A program made the translations under genes and the position numbers. The notes below the pieces were generated by a model that saw only the letters and a program-made list of their open reading frames with translations, did no database searches and was not told the origin of the DNA. From Karalla daura (Eukaryota > Chordata > Actinopteri > Chaetodontiformes > Leiognathidae), in the NCBI GenBank assembly GCA_029224185.1, contig CM055192.1:23352226-23416225 (forward strand): DNA of 64,000 nt. Reading direction: 5' to 3'. This document shows, in pieces, positions 48,219 through 60,800 of this stretch. The first letter of the stretch is position 1. The number at the start of each line of letters is the position of its first letter.

Positions 48219-48366
48219 CTGGGGGAGTGGGAGAACAAGGCGTGAGGGACGGGTGGAGGAAGGAGAGGAGGGACGTGGGGGGCGGGGTGGGGTGGGGGGC
48301 ATGGGAGAGCACCTGCTCCCAAATACGAAGCCATCCCTCAACACCTGTCCCGGGGGCTCGGCTCAC
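48219..48366. other. G-rich tract between two candidate exons
   Basis: About 48225-48310 is dominated by GGGG and GGAGG units on the plus strand (C-rich pyrimidine tract on the minus strand), which supplies the strong acceptor of the exon at 48081-48218. The spacing of the runs has G-quadruplex potential. Confidence 0.6.
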
Positions 48367-48399
48367 CTGTCAGCGAGGACCAGAGGAGCAGTATCTGCC
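48367..48399 (-). CDS. Candidate 33-bp microexon (weak)
   Basis: On the minus strand CTGTGCTTATCAGTGCAG precedes 33 bases and the donor ACAG|GTGAGCC. Phase 0 holds a stop; the one-base-offset frame reads ADTAPLVLAD and joins in frame with the offset frame of the exon at 48081-48218. The pyrimidine tract is short. It is a lower-quality candidate than the others. Confidence 0.15.
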
Positions 48400-50008
48400 C
48401 TGCACTGATAAGCACAGGGCCTCACAGCAGAAAAACACAGCCTCCCTCCCTCCCCTCCTCCTCCTCTCCCCCATGACTCCCACTCCAAGGCGAGCATTTC
48501 TCAGAGCTACCGACAACAATTAGGACGATGATGTCAAAATGCTAATGATGTTGTCGGTAGGAGAGCAAGCAAGCGATGCCGCGGATCTCCGTTTTGCTCT
48601 TCATCGCTGCAGCCGACATTATGCAGATCGCACTCCTCTCTTGTTGCTCCGCGGGAAAACGCGCCGCTTTGATTTCTGTGTACACTATTAGTGTTGGAAG
48701 CAGCGAGTGCATTGACTGAGTGAAGCGGTGAGTGATTTATGCATGCTAACAAGAGGAAATTCAAATGCTGTTCGCGGCGGAGGTTGTATTTTTTCTAACT
48801 TGACATGATTATTTGCAAGTCAAAGTTCACTCTGGCTTTCGAAAAAAAAGAGGGCACATTCAAAGTAGCAGGGGAGCAACTTCAGGTGGCTGGCGAAAAT
48901 GCCACATTTGCCACATTAGTGGTCAGCAGTAGAAAGCAGGCTTGCAAACATTCATTCTCAAACATTGCCAACATTCTCAAAAACATATTTGCCATGCTTT
49001 TGTGCCTGTATTTCAGTGTGTGTGAATACATATATCCAAAGTCTCATTTTAACCCCCCTGTTTATGCATGATAGCCTTTAACATAGACCGAATACCACAT
49101 TCTTTCATAATTAATGCTGTTTACACACAACTTGAGGACCTCATTGGTATTCCTTATGCTTATCTTTCATGCGAAGTGGTGCCCCTGATGAAAAGTACAA
49201 AATAAAAACTACTGGAACCATCTCTTACTGATTAATTTACATCCATGTCTATTCAGAGTCTTTGAAGGAATTTAATAAAATGTATTAAGTGCCTTCCTTT
49301 TTAAGAAAGCGCTGGAATGAAAGAAATGTGGAATTCTAAAGGAGTAATTTCTAGCGAGATACATGATGTCTTCATTAGAGACAGAGAAATACATCATCTG
49401 AAACTTGAAGAATTAAACCAATGAATGTGTGGTGCACTGTAGTGCTTTAAATACAGTAGTTGCTGTAAAGAAGTAACACAATCCAAAAAATGCTGCAGCT
49501 GAAAGGAGACAACAAAGGTTGATTAAAAACAGCCAACACTTCAAATATTAATCTTATTCTTATTCTTAATCTTATCCTTCACACCGCTGTGAATGACTCT
49601 CAAAATGGGAGCTTATGTGAATTCTTTACTTATGGTCAAAGTGAATGTTCACAGTGGCCTTCGACCTCCGAAACAAATGTTCATACTTGAATTCAAATGA
49701 TGAACATTTCTGCCGGATTTGAAGGAACTGGCAGAGAGATGTCAAGATATAGTGTTTTAAGATTTAGATGTGTTGACAACTGATATGGTAAACATATTGG
49801 CCCCAAGCCATGGGTGTTCTTGGCATGGAGGCAAAGTAGATTTCAGCATCCTACAGTAGTTGTAGTAGTAGTCGTAATATCTCTTTTCTGGAGAAATTGT
49901 TACAGAAACGGATGTTGTGAAAAAAGGTTTTGCAAAATAAGGTAAATACAGTCTTTCAAAACAAGAAGAAGGCATGTGGCAAGTAAAGAAGTAAGGTTAA
50001 TTAAGGAG
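48400..50008. other. Unique non-coding DNA
   Basis: A CT-rich tract covers 48440-48475. The rest becomes AT-rich and shows no gene or named repeat. Confidence 0.5.
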
Positions 50009-50199
50009 CAGTATCCATCCAGCTCACATGGGGCAAAGGCATGGAACAAACCCTGGAAAAGTCACCATTCAGTCTCACATTCACACCTAGGGGCAGTTTT
50101 GAGTGTACAAATAATCTCATCATACATCTTTCTGAAGTGTTGGAGGAAACCAGATTATGTAGAGAAAATCAATACAGACACAACATGCAAACTCAAACC
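50009..50199 (-). repeat. Decayed retroposon copy, minus strand
   Basis: Reversed, it shows TTTGCATGTTGTGTCTGTATTG, GGTTTCCTCCAACACTTC, CTCAAAACTGCCCCTAGGTGTGAATGTGAGACTGAATGGTGACTT and CCAGGGTTTGTTCCATGCC, the same landmark order as the plus-strand copies at 4606 and 38885. The spacing suggests a nearly full middle and tail portion. Confidence 0.7.
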
Positions 50200-50494
50200 A
50201 TAGACATTCTTGTTGTGACACAATGAAACTATCCACGAAGTCTCCATATAACACATAACTTCAATCAATTTAATAAATTACTATTATATTATTGTTTTAA
50301 TCAATAAAATACCTACATGCAGTGGAATGTAAAAACATGACTGCAACAACTGTCACTATGCTGCCTTCCTCGCAGGTTTTGCAACAGTTTTCATGGAAAT
50401 GATTTATCAGTTACAACTCTCAACTTGATAACCCTTAAATGGACAGAGATAGTGGTGGAAGAAATACTCTTATCAGCTGATAAGAGGAGCTGGT

Positions 50495-50572
50495 GAGACA
50501 GCTCAGTGGTCCAGACAGATTTCGAAATGGCTGCATGTCTGACAACACAGGCAGGTTTGAACTCATGCCTTG
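50495..50572 (+). repeat. tRNA-like SINE head fragment
   Basis: ACAGCTCAGTGGTCCAG (A-box-like) and GGTTTGAACTCATGCC (B-box-like) are about 50 bases apart, as in a tRNA-derived SINE promoter. No acceptor-stem pairing is seen, so it is not a tRNA gene. Confidence 0.5.
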
Positions 50573-53500
50573 GTTAAATGATAGAGAAAATACCGCGGTC
50601 AGATAATAAGCACATCCACATGCAGGTCATGCAACACAGGAAAGTGATGAAACCACATGTGTTACCATCATAACAGAATAACCGTGACCACTATTTGATC
50701 TGGATGTTGTTTTCTTTTTCATTTAATTAATCTGTAGCAATTTGCATACCTTTAATCACCAATTCTGATCATCAGTGACCACTGTGCACCACTGATTCAT
50801 GTACTGATGACAGGAGTTATGTTCAACTGCTGCAACACCATTAATTATTTTCTAACACTTGTAAATGATCTTATTAGCAGTCAAAAAAATTACATTTTTG
50901 GAAGTGCAACATTCACACTCTCTCCTGCGACTGCACTTGATAACTTTGTCACCCTCACACGTACGTTAAGAAATGTTTAATTTCCTCTAATGTAATCTGA
51001 AATAATTATCGGCTGAATCTGACGTACACGCTGCCAAAAGGCCCCTTTTAACAAGTCCACCAAACACACACGCACGCACAGACACCTTAAAACGAGCTAT
51101 CATTCACCATGACATAATTAAAACACTGAAGATGAGATTGTGGGGTAAAGGAAATGAGCAAGTGATTAAAAAAAAAAAAGCTTGATGACGAACAGTCTGA
51201 AACTTCAAATATAGAATATAGAAGTTAAACTCTTCTTCAATTAACTATGGCAAAAGACCAAAGATTTGGGATAAAGTTGTTCAAGCCAAAAATAGCTGAT
51301 GTAGTCTTCTTCTGCATGTTTTCAGTAATGCAAAGAATGAAAAAAAAGAAAAATAAAAAGAAACTTTGAAATCAGGTGAAGTTAACTTGAGCAACTTCAC
51401 ATGTGTTCATGACATGAAAGTTCATGACTCGCAATTTAAGTCATTCATATTTAATATTCCAATTCAGAGTTTCATTTATAGCAGTGGTAGCAGCAGTCTA
51501 AGTTATAATAACCGGTTTCCAGCTTCCAATAAATGTACATTTTATTGTAATTAATTTGAATTTTCGCCTTAGTGACAAGGACCCTTCCTGAGTTCTCCAT
51601 GGGAGGTGACAGAACTCTGACTCTACAACAAGCTAAGATTAAGTAATGGAATGTGAGGCATATTCGACTTTATATAAATTACCTTTTTGGTATCTCTTAT
51701 TTGGCTGCTATAGGAATGTGACTGAGCAGTGAACTCTGCAGGAAAACCAATGCTGAAATATGAGCCAGCGGTAACATATCTGCAATCTTGTATGTATGGA
51801 CAAGTCTAATCGTAAAATATTCACATTGATTAAACTTCACTCTGGTGCGCTGTGTGCTGGAGCTCATCAGTGAGGAGCTGAGGCATGTCATCAGAGGAGA
51901 GGGAGAGTCTTAGAAAAAGAGACAGACAGAAGGAGTTTTTTTTCACAGAGATGAGGTCTAGGCAAGAAGTCAGGAGGTAGTTTGCAGTCAGAGAGGGAGA
52001 AAGAGAGACCGGGAGAGACAGCCAGAGTGCTCTGGGCTTTTTAATAGGAGGCAGATGCAACACATGTAATGAATCAGCTTCGGCTCGACGCGGCTTCCCT
52101 CTGATGTCTGAGCACCCGTCCTGCCCTTGAAAAACTTCTGGGACGTTATCTCATGCCTGCACAGCACACACTGCCAGTGAATTTTGGAGGAAGTGTTAGG
52201 TGTTGGATGAAAAAGGGGAGGGAGAGGTAGGGGAGCTAAATGTAAGTGTGTAAATGTGTGTGCGTGCACTAACATACTCATATGCATTTATCCCTGTGCG
52301 TACTGTATGTGATGGCATATAACAATGCCTGTGCATGTATGTATGAGCTAAAAAATTTGAATATATATATATATATGTATGCGAGTGCGCTGAAATGAAT
52401 GCATACCTATGTGTGTGTTATTATGCGTGAATATGTATGTAAATAATGTCTGCTGATGGAGATTTCACACAGACCCATGCATATTTTACATCCCTACTTT
52501 TTTACACACACACACACATGCATTACTGTCCAGACACCTGCAGAGAATTTCTACAGTAGAGCCGATGGATTTATGTAAGATAAACACATGCTCTCACACT
52601 TCTAACATTTTATATCTGAACATTTCCCTAAAAAGATAACCTTCCATAATATCCAATTTAATGTCGGAGACACAGCGCGCATCAAAGCGCCACCTGAGGT
52701 GGAATTGTAAATTAAGTTTCACTCTATCCAAAAAAGGCACTGCGTTGATTTCCATGTGCAGCTGACGGATGCTATGTAAAAAGGGGATGTGACTGCTAAA
52801 CACAGAGGGAAAAATCAGGTGGTTTACACATGCAAGTGCGATGTAACAATCACATATATCATAGTAATGAGCAGAGAAAAAAATAAGTCTTGGCTCAGTC
52901 CTCCTCCTCCTCAAAGCCCCCTCTAGCCAAGTCCTTTCTTCCAAGAAAAGGATCATTGCTCTTTTGACTTGCAGCAAATTGGTAGATTGGTAGCGCATCA
53001 CACTGCCGTCACACTGGCTTTCATCTATCTCCATATGCAGGCCTGCATAAGGAATGTTTTAAATCCCTATACGCCCAGATGTAGAAAGCATGCAGCATGT
53101 GCACCTGACAGACAAAAATACAAAGGCTCATGAGAATAATGGGAGGTTAGGGAGGGAGAAAGAAAACAGAGGAGGGAAATGCAGGAAGAGGGATAGAAGG
53201 ATAAGACCAGGACCAAAGATGGAGAATAAAAGTGGGAAAATAATGCAAATTTACAATGGTTGGAACCTTCAGAAAAAGGTAGGAGGAGAACGAAAACTAT
53301 ACAGGAGACACTGGCCCTGTCATTTGGGCTTTTAGGGACTATGACGTCTCCCTCTCTTCTGTCATTTCCATCACTGGTGCATGGACCAGAAAAGAGGTTA
53401 GTGAGAAGGATTGAGGTAGAGGAAGAGGAGGAGGTGGGAAGGAAGGATGAGAGGATTCAAAAGCTTAGGGTTGGTATGGAAATCAGGTCTCCGGGAGAGG

Positions 53501-54996
53501 AGAAAAAAAGAAAGGATGAAAAGCAGATGGAATCAGCCGTTGACGTGACAGCAACCAGCCTCGAGAACGCGGATCTGCTGCTTGTGCAATTACATGGCTG
53601 CATTTGCATCTATATGATCCCTCAAAACGCTGTCATGTGCTGGGATTTGAGGCTCGCTATCTGCGCCGTGGTGTGTGTGTTTATGCGAGCATATTCATAA
53701 CATTAGATGATCTGACAGGCGCTGCTTGTCGTGATGTGCGCTACATAAAATGAGGATGCATTTGGAAGAAGAGGATCATGTCCATTGTGTTAATAGGGAT
53801 AATGGTGATTTAATAAGCTTACAAACGGATTCACGCTGCATTCTAATTGGCATGGGTGCCTCCTGTATCCCCTCATGACTGCCAGCATATGGAGCAGTCC
53901 AGGGGATAAGCAAAGTCTAATCTGGGCCGTGTAAAAGTGCAGGAAGTTTACATAATTTAATTAAATGGTAGCTTAATCTCTGATGAGCGAGACGACTCTT
54001 GTTGTGTGATGGGGTGATGTCAACAGCTGAATGTGCCTGAATGATAATCTGCCATCATATTTACATACTGATGCTATTACAGGAATGTAAAGATATATTT
54101 CTAATTAGGCAACGGCACATGTTCCCTAGAATAAGAAAAAAGAAATATTCGTTTTATTTATCATATCGAATGGATGGAGAAAACTGTTCCAAAGAGAATA
54201 TTTGCCGACTGCCAGAGTGGAAAAAACGAAGGTATTTCCTTTGTATTTATACATTACATCTGTTTTGTGTCTAGAAGTTCCATCTGGATAGCCCAGGATG
54301 ATTTATTTTTAAGCTTTCAGTTGTCTTGCAGATTTCATGTTGTTCAACGACAACCTGTACATTGAGAGATATTTTGATATCCTATTTCATTTTGGAAAGG
54401 TATTTCAAAGGTATCGAGTTATCCTCTTCATCACATATTAAGCTGGAATACAACCAAAGATTGGCCTGCACACTAAATGTTTTTGAGCATGATGAAAGCT
54501 TTTTTGGGAACTGCACCTCAGATGGTTAGTTCAAACCACCTGTGGGGTTAATAGGAATGGCCAGTATTTTATCTGCCAGATCGATACGTAAATTCCCACA
54601 CCCTGGGAATAATAATGGAAAAGTGAATCGATTGTATGTATGTAAACACAAGCACAAGGGCCAATGTTGAGCCACATGATGGCAGTAAAGTATACTCACA
54701 AACTAAATGTAGGACGTGCAATGTCTCTGCATGGAGAAGGGGGCATGGAAACCACCTTGCAGAGCAAGAGGAGGAGTATTGGGGGAGTGGAAGTGGTGAA
54801 TGTGGAAATGACACAGGGATATTGGTAGGATAATTGTCTTGAGAAGCAGCCAGGGTGACCTTGGCAGGGTGAGAAGTCAGATGCTTTGGCCTCCAAGGGC
54901 ACGGCGCTACCAGGGTAATTGTGCCACGATCTTGACCTCGCATTGCTTAAACCCGGCCTCCACTCCCCCTCTCTCCTTCCACATCTCTTTCTTTAA
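50573..54996. other. Unique non-coding DNA, candidate regulatory sequence
   Basis: Small repeats only: poly-A at 51169-51179 and (TA)n at 52361-52376. A minus-strand exon-like pattern at 51841-51908 (acceptor TCTTTTTCTAAG, donor only GTGAAG) reads SDDMPQLLTDELQHTAHQ in one frame, but its donor is poor and its 68-bp length would shift frame. Frames of 146 codons at 52594-53034 and 53260-53700 have no known domain. The part 53690-54060 is free of repeats with TTAATTAAA and CATAAT cores. Confidence 0.38.
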
Positions 54997-55018
54997 CTCT
55001 CTCTTTCCCTCGCTGAAG

Positions 55019-55212
55019 CTGAGGAGGAGCAGGGATCTGCTCTCCGCTCTAATGATGTCAGCTCCCCGGAGGAGGCATCTGTCTGCAGAATCTCAACAGC
55101 TAGCCTTCAAAGCGTCCGCCTGGCCCGGGAGCTGGAGGGAGAATCTGTCCACTGGATGGTACAAGCGCAACCCAAACAACCAGCACTGACCAGCACTGAC
55201 CAACACTCCTAA
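55019..55212 (+). CDS. Candidate 3'-terminal exon (weak)
   Basis: A long pyrimidine tract (54959-55012) ends in CGCTGAAG, after which one frame is open from a TAA at 54994 to a TAA at 55210-55212. It includes SSPEEASVCRISTASLQSVR and ARELEGESVHWMVQAQ, with protein-like composition. A second frame and the opposite strand are also open over most of the same DNA, and the GAAG acceptor is weak. The last bases are a 10-bp tandem repeat (CAGCACTGAC twice, then a degenerate third). No family is recognised. Confidence 0.18.
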
Positions 55213-57847
55213 CGGGGGGCACAAAGGTCCTGATCCTGTTGGCTCTGCTACTGTCTGTGGAGCTCTCCAACAGTCAGAATAAGGAGGTAGCCTTAGGGGG
55301 GACACATTCACCATGCAAATACAGGAAGAATGTGTGCATAATGAAAAACCCAAACTAAACCGACCAAAGATATCCAAAATATTTAAAAGAATTAGAGCCA
55401 CAATATTGATGAATTCCACAACATCTCATTTGGGCAGTTTTACAAGTTTAGAATATCTTTCTGTAGCCTAAACAAAACTAAAACTCATGTGTTTCATCTT
55501 CATTACTAGCTGACTTAGGCGTAACACTTGTTGCAAACAGTGAACCAAAAGTAAAAGCTTAAACAAACTTTTTTTTTCTAAACGTTGCCAAAGAGATGTT
55601 GAGATGGTGATAACAGATATTTTATGAGGTGAAAAGGTGACTGAAACATTCCAGAGGATATTTAACATTTTCTGATTTGACATTTTCACTTCCATAATTT
55701 ATCATCATTTGAAACATCTTCTTTATTGTTTTTTTTTCTGTCTTTTGATTGAAACTAAACACTAAGAAACACAGTAACATCACTCCCTAGCTGTCAACTG
55801 CTATACTGTTGACCACTGTTTTCACCTGAGAAAACAACACTCCAACCTCCTTGAACTTTAAAGTATGATTAATAAAAGCTGTGTAAATATTGGTAGCTGG
55901 ATTCGACAGGTTTTGGCAGTCCCGATGCCTTGTGTTTGATTTCTATGAGACAGGAGACAGAAACATTAACTGAGGTGAAACAACAGAGTTCCTGCAAAAC
56001 TGAGAATATACAAGGACCAACAAAATAATCATCCCATATCATCTATCATGTAGACAGTTGTTGTGTGATATTTGGCTATTGAGAAAATGTTTGCACGATT
56101 GTGCCTCCGATGTGCTTGATCCCAGCCTCAGGGCCTGCCTGGTGTTGAACTAGGATTATCTTTTATTCAAATCACAACCAACCTCACCTGCCAGCTGGCC
56201 AAGACTCTATCTCCTGAGAGCACATTTGGCCTTAAATCAATACCAAAATGGTGGAGAAAGGAACAAACTAAGCAAGGGCAGCTGCAACAGAGTGGGAAGG
56301 TCCAATTGTGCTTGATATTCACCAATCAAGCCACTCCTGGGTCATGGACCCCAAGCCCTGGATCGTGCCTTCGAGTTCATGCTAGTACTTGCCACATCAT
56401 AGAAATGAAGTGCAGTGATGATAGTTCGTGCACTGATGACTTAGGATACTCCAGGGAACAGTTTTTCCCAACGAAACTATGCCGATATTTTTTTCTTTCA
56501 CGACTGTTAAGTTGTTTGCACATATTCAGCCACTTTCGAAGACACCCAGCTATCACCTTTAACACTCTAAATACTTAACCATACGTCTTAGTATTGAATT
56601 TCATCAAAGGGAGGGAGAGAGTGGGGCCAAATCGAATAAATCTGCAGGCCAGCGGTAGTGTGAGGAGAACGGCTCCCATAAGACCCCACTCCCCCGTTAC
56701 CTCAGCCATTACCTCTCTGTGATTTCTATCACGCTGCTGTTCAGTGCATTTCTGCTGAAGCCATTGTAACAGAGATAGGAGATATAGTAAAATTGCTTGT
56801 CTACTTGACCCTCCTGGAGTGGAAAGGCTTTTTATCCTGCACTCTTTCAAATTTCTCAAATCTTTTATGTTGCAGCAGCTGCAAGGCCAGCGACGATGTC
56901 TGCCTTGCATTTCACTCTTGAATGAAGTTACTTTTGACTCTGACATCTTGTGGCAATCAAAATGCACAAGACAGTTTTCCAGGGAGCCATATGTGCATGA
57001 ATTCCTATGATTGTGGTCCATTTGACAACTCAAGGTTTTCATTGCAGACACATCTATATGGTTACCATGAGTGTGCTTTCACTGACACTGCAGTGTAAGT
57101 GTGTGCCGCAATCCTTTCAAAACAAAACATAACATTGTCTAATGAACCACAGATGACTGGAAATACTCTAAGTGAATGTACTGTAGTGAAAACATAATCT
57201 GGGTGGAAATGTGAATCTTGACCTTTTTCATGACCTTGCACCCACAGAGAAAGTGGAACAAATATCTGCTTTTTTAGACATTTTAACTTCATCTGTGTGA
57301 GGATATATAGTCTTTTACTCTTTTAAATGCATTGTTGCTTTTAAGCCACATAATAACAGAGCAGCTGTAATAGCATAGCAGCATAGTTAAGAGTGAATCA
57401 GCCTTCAAACAGACATGTATTGTAGAGCACAGGTTCAGTGTGTATGATGAACCTGTGCACTGCAGGTCCATCAAAGACCCTTGCCACAGCAATGTTCCCT
57501 TTTCAAGGACAGATGTCTAGATTCACTCTGACCATCTGGCTTTCTGCCACAGTGTTAAGTGCTAAATGGAAAGCAAGGCCGGTTCTATACACTGCTATAA
57601 GGCATCTCAAACATCTCTAACTGGTGAAGTGGAGAATGGTACCAACACTTTAACTTTATAGTTTTCAACAGCACATACTTTGCTGCTGTTTCTGTCAAAA
57701 TGCAACAACTTACGTAACTAACACAAAAATATTACCTGCACATATTCTAGAATTATGTTGGTTCTGTGAGGATATGAGAAGTATTGTATTTAACATTGAC
57801 CATGAAGAATATTGCAGTTGCTAAAAGTTGGATGTCTCTCATTTCAC
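55213..57847. other. Unique non-coding DNA
   Basis: AT-rich with no gene or named repeat. The 158-codon minus-strand frame at 56575-57051 overlaps a 63-codon plus-strand frame and has no domain. An octamer-like ATGCAAAT lies at 55313-55320. Confidence 0.5.
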
Positions 57848-57879
57848 AGATTTTGCTACCAACAGATTTTGCTACCAAC
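57848..57879 (+). repeat. 16-bp tandem duplication
   Basis: AGATTTTGCTACCAAC is repeated exactly twice in tandem (57848-57863 and 57864-57879), followed by a further AGA. Confidence 0.9.
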
Positions 57880-60800
57880 AGAAAGCCATGTTACATCCAG
57901 GCTGATGACAGCTGCTGTCCCCTACAGCAAGGATTTACTTCTATTGACAAGGCTGAAGGTTTATGATGACACTGTGAACACTTGTGAGTCTGTGCTTTTT
58001 ATTCCAGTCCTTGTTTTCTTTTGACTGGACAGGGTGAACCCAAGCAAACCAAATGGAATAAGGCTGTGAAATAAAACTTCCACAACAGTTTGGACCAAAG
58101 AAAACAAACTGCTGATCTGCTTCCTACCCTTTGTCCCAGTACTCTATCTCCAAAGCCCTGAGCGAATATTACAAATTACCCCCCTGTGCAAACACTCCTG
58201 ATAAATGGAGCTTGTGAGGACAGGCCTTTAGGGACCTAACAAAACAAACATGACATGCCGCATTGCTATACATTTTCATTCCCGGTGTGTTTTTACAGGG
58301 ATGTGAACGCCTGGTTGTCTAGGTCAGATCGATGGCACACTGAAGCCTGCTTAGCAGCATTAAAGCTGCAGTGAGAGGCAAAATGTCAAGAGATCACTCT
58401 CTTTGGTGTCTGACGTGATACTCCACCCAGCGTGGAGTCAGTCCAGTCTGTCCAGTATCTATCACAATGTGGCTACACAGGCAACCATCAACACTCTAAT
58501 TGTTTGTTTTTGATCATGCCAGAAGATTTGTCAGCAAAGGGCTCAGCAGCACGGGGAAAAAGAGACACTTTAGCCATGACACTGGACTAATGCCATCAAC
58601 TAGTTACAACACAGTCATCTCACTGCATGCAGTGTGTCCTGAAAAGGCACATTTCATACATATATCCTCAAATGCAATGGTGGTTAAAAGTCTGACACAA
58701 GTATCACATTATGACACACAACTTCTTTTCTTAATATGATATTTCTAAATGATTCCATGGTCTTGTCATGCTTTTACTTTTTAATCTGTCTAAGACAGGC
58801 ATCCACGTTAAGTACCTACAAGGTTGAATGAGAGAGCTTTTTTAAGTTGTCTTGCGCATGTGAGTCAATCAAACTGTTTATACTGTACATGGAATAAATA
58901 TGGGCCAGTCATTTATGTGTTTATTTTTTTACTTACTTTACCAAGATTATGCAGAACTGCTTATTTTGTGGAGTGATATGCTATGAGGCTTTCGAAGGGA
59001 GGAATGCAGCTCTAGCTTAAGTATAGTCTTGTTTGAGATAACAATCTAATCTTTGTTAGGAAGTTTACCTCTATCTTGATCTGACCGACCTGCATCTTGT
59101 GTGACCGGCATGACAAACTGACGCCACGTGTTCAATAAATAGTCTTGCAAGCTTGATCTTGTCTGGTCTGGTATGATCCCTCATGGTCTGATGGACCTTA
59201 TCTGATCTGCTCTACACTGGTTTTCCTGCATGAGATAATGCAAATTACATCATGTTCAGGGTGGCCAAGTTTCACATCTGTTTGGCCACAAAATTATGAC
59301 AGTAGCTGTGATGAATAACTGCAGATGTCAATAGCATTTTTCAACATTCTTTTAATGTCATCTTGGTTGAGGAGTTTTTTATGCTCTTACTTTAACAATC
59401 CACTTTTCCCCACATGGCTCTTGTAACTCCATATCTACCATGCTTCACTCTTGTCTGGATTAGGTTGACTCTCTAGCGTGGCATGGAATGAGTGACGGCA
59501 TGGGGCCAGCCAATGTCAGCTCCATAAGATAACACTAACAGCAGTACAACAGCAGTTCAGAGTGTGAGAAAGGACACACCATACCTGTAAGCTGAGCAGA
59601 GAGAGGCTTTCACAAGCTTATAGCGGCTTCTGCAGGCTTACAGCTGTCAGCCAGGAGCTTTCTCACAGTGCGCTAGCACTAGGTAAGTCAACAGTTAACA
59701 GAAAAATAAACAACGAGGTAGATCAAAGCCTTCGCAACAGCAAAATAAATATGAACTAGTCTGCTGCAGACTTGGATATGCAGACTTGGATATGGTTCTA
59801 CAAAGATTCTAGATCCTTCCAGATAGGGCAGCAGCCGCAAGGGTATTCCCGTGCTTACTGACCAGCTAGTGCCATGCTTTGTAAATTCATAACATGCTTG
59901 CTTTGTTTTACCACAAACACGTCTTGCATATTTCTCTGTCATACACTATCTCTTCATCACCTGCTACGCTTTTTGACGGTGGAGAGGCTTCGCGTTATCT
60001 TGACTGCTGCTCCATTTGTATAACAGCGATGGTTATCTGCATGTATCTGATGAGCAATGTAATCGGCTTTATCTGGGTGACAGACATTTGTTCCTCTCTC
60101 ATGTGATTTAACTCGTTTAACAAGAAAAGCAACTCCTTGCCAGCCTGGTGGCAAAAACAACTGCATGGTTGATCAGATACAGGGCAGGGCCCCAGCCTAC
60201 ACTGTGTGTGTAGGGCTCAAACATTCATGAATATGTTTAGCCTTTTTTATTTAATTATCATTAATTATCATATGATTTTGTCACACGTACGTAGGCTGAG
60301 GTGTTCCAGACAAAGGTTTTCAAATGTCCCACTCAACAGAACAATAAAAATAAACTGCTTCACAAAAGAAATGCCATCGCTGTTGTGTACAGTGAGACTT
60401 GCTTTGTTTTGTTTCAGAATTTTCACAGGACATGTGATTTGATTAGAGCTCTTAAATTATGAAATAGATGCCGCAGATGGAGCTTGCTCTAACACATGGT
60501 TTGTCAGAGCCAACATTTTTGAATCAATACGCATACTGTACACGACTGGAAGACAGAATGAAAGACAGATAAAGTGAGCTCATGTAGACAAAAAGAGACA
60601 AGTGTAAGAGTAAGTGTGAGACAGCACAGATCTGATGTATGTGTGTACATATAAGCTGGATATATGCTACATATTTCCCCCATGTTCAGCTGTCATCCCA
60701 CCAAAGATGGGCTACAAAGATGGACCACAAACTACGACACTGATAGCACTGACAACTGTTTGAATAGACCTTGAATGGAAGCACAGCTCAGAGCAGTAGA

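Noticed and set aside
50495..50572. tRNA gene
   Set aside because: A- and B-box-like blocks are present, but the stems of a tRNA do not pair and no anticodon loop is in place; it fits a SINE head.
51841..51908. Minus-strand exon reading SDDMPQLLTDELQHTAHQ
   Set aside because: The donor is GTGAAG, the length of 68 bases would shift frame, and the acceptor lies in a general CT-rich run.
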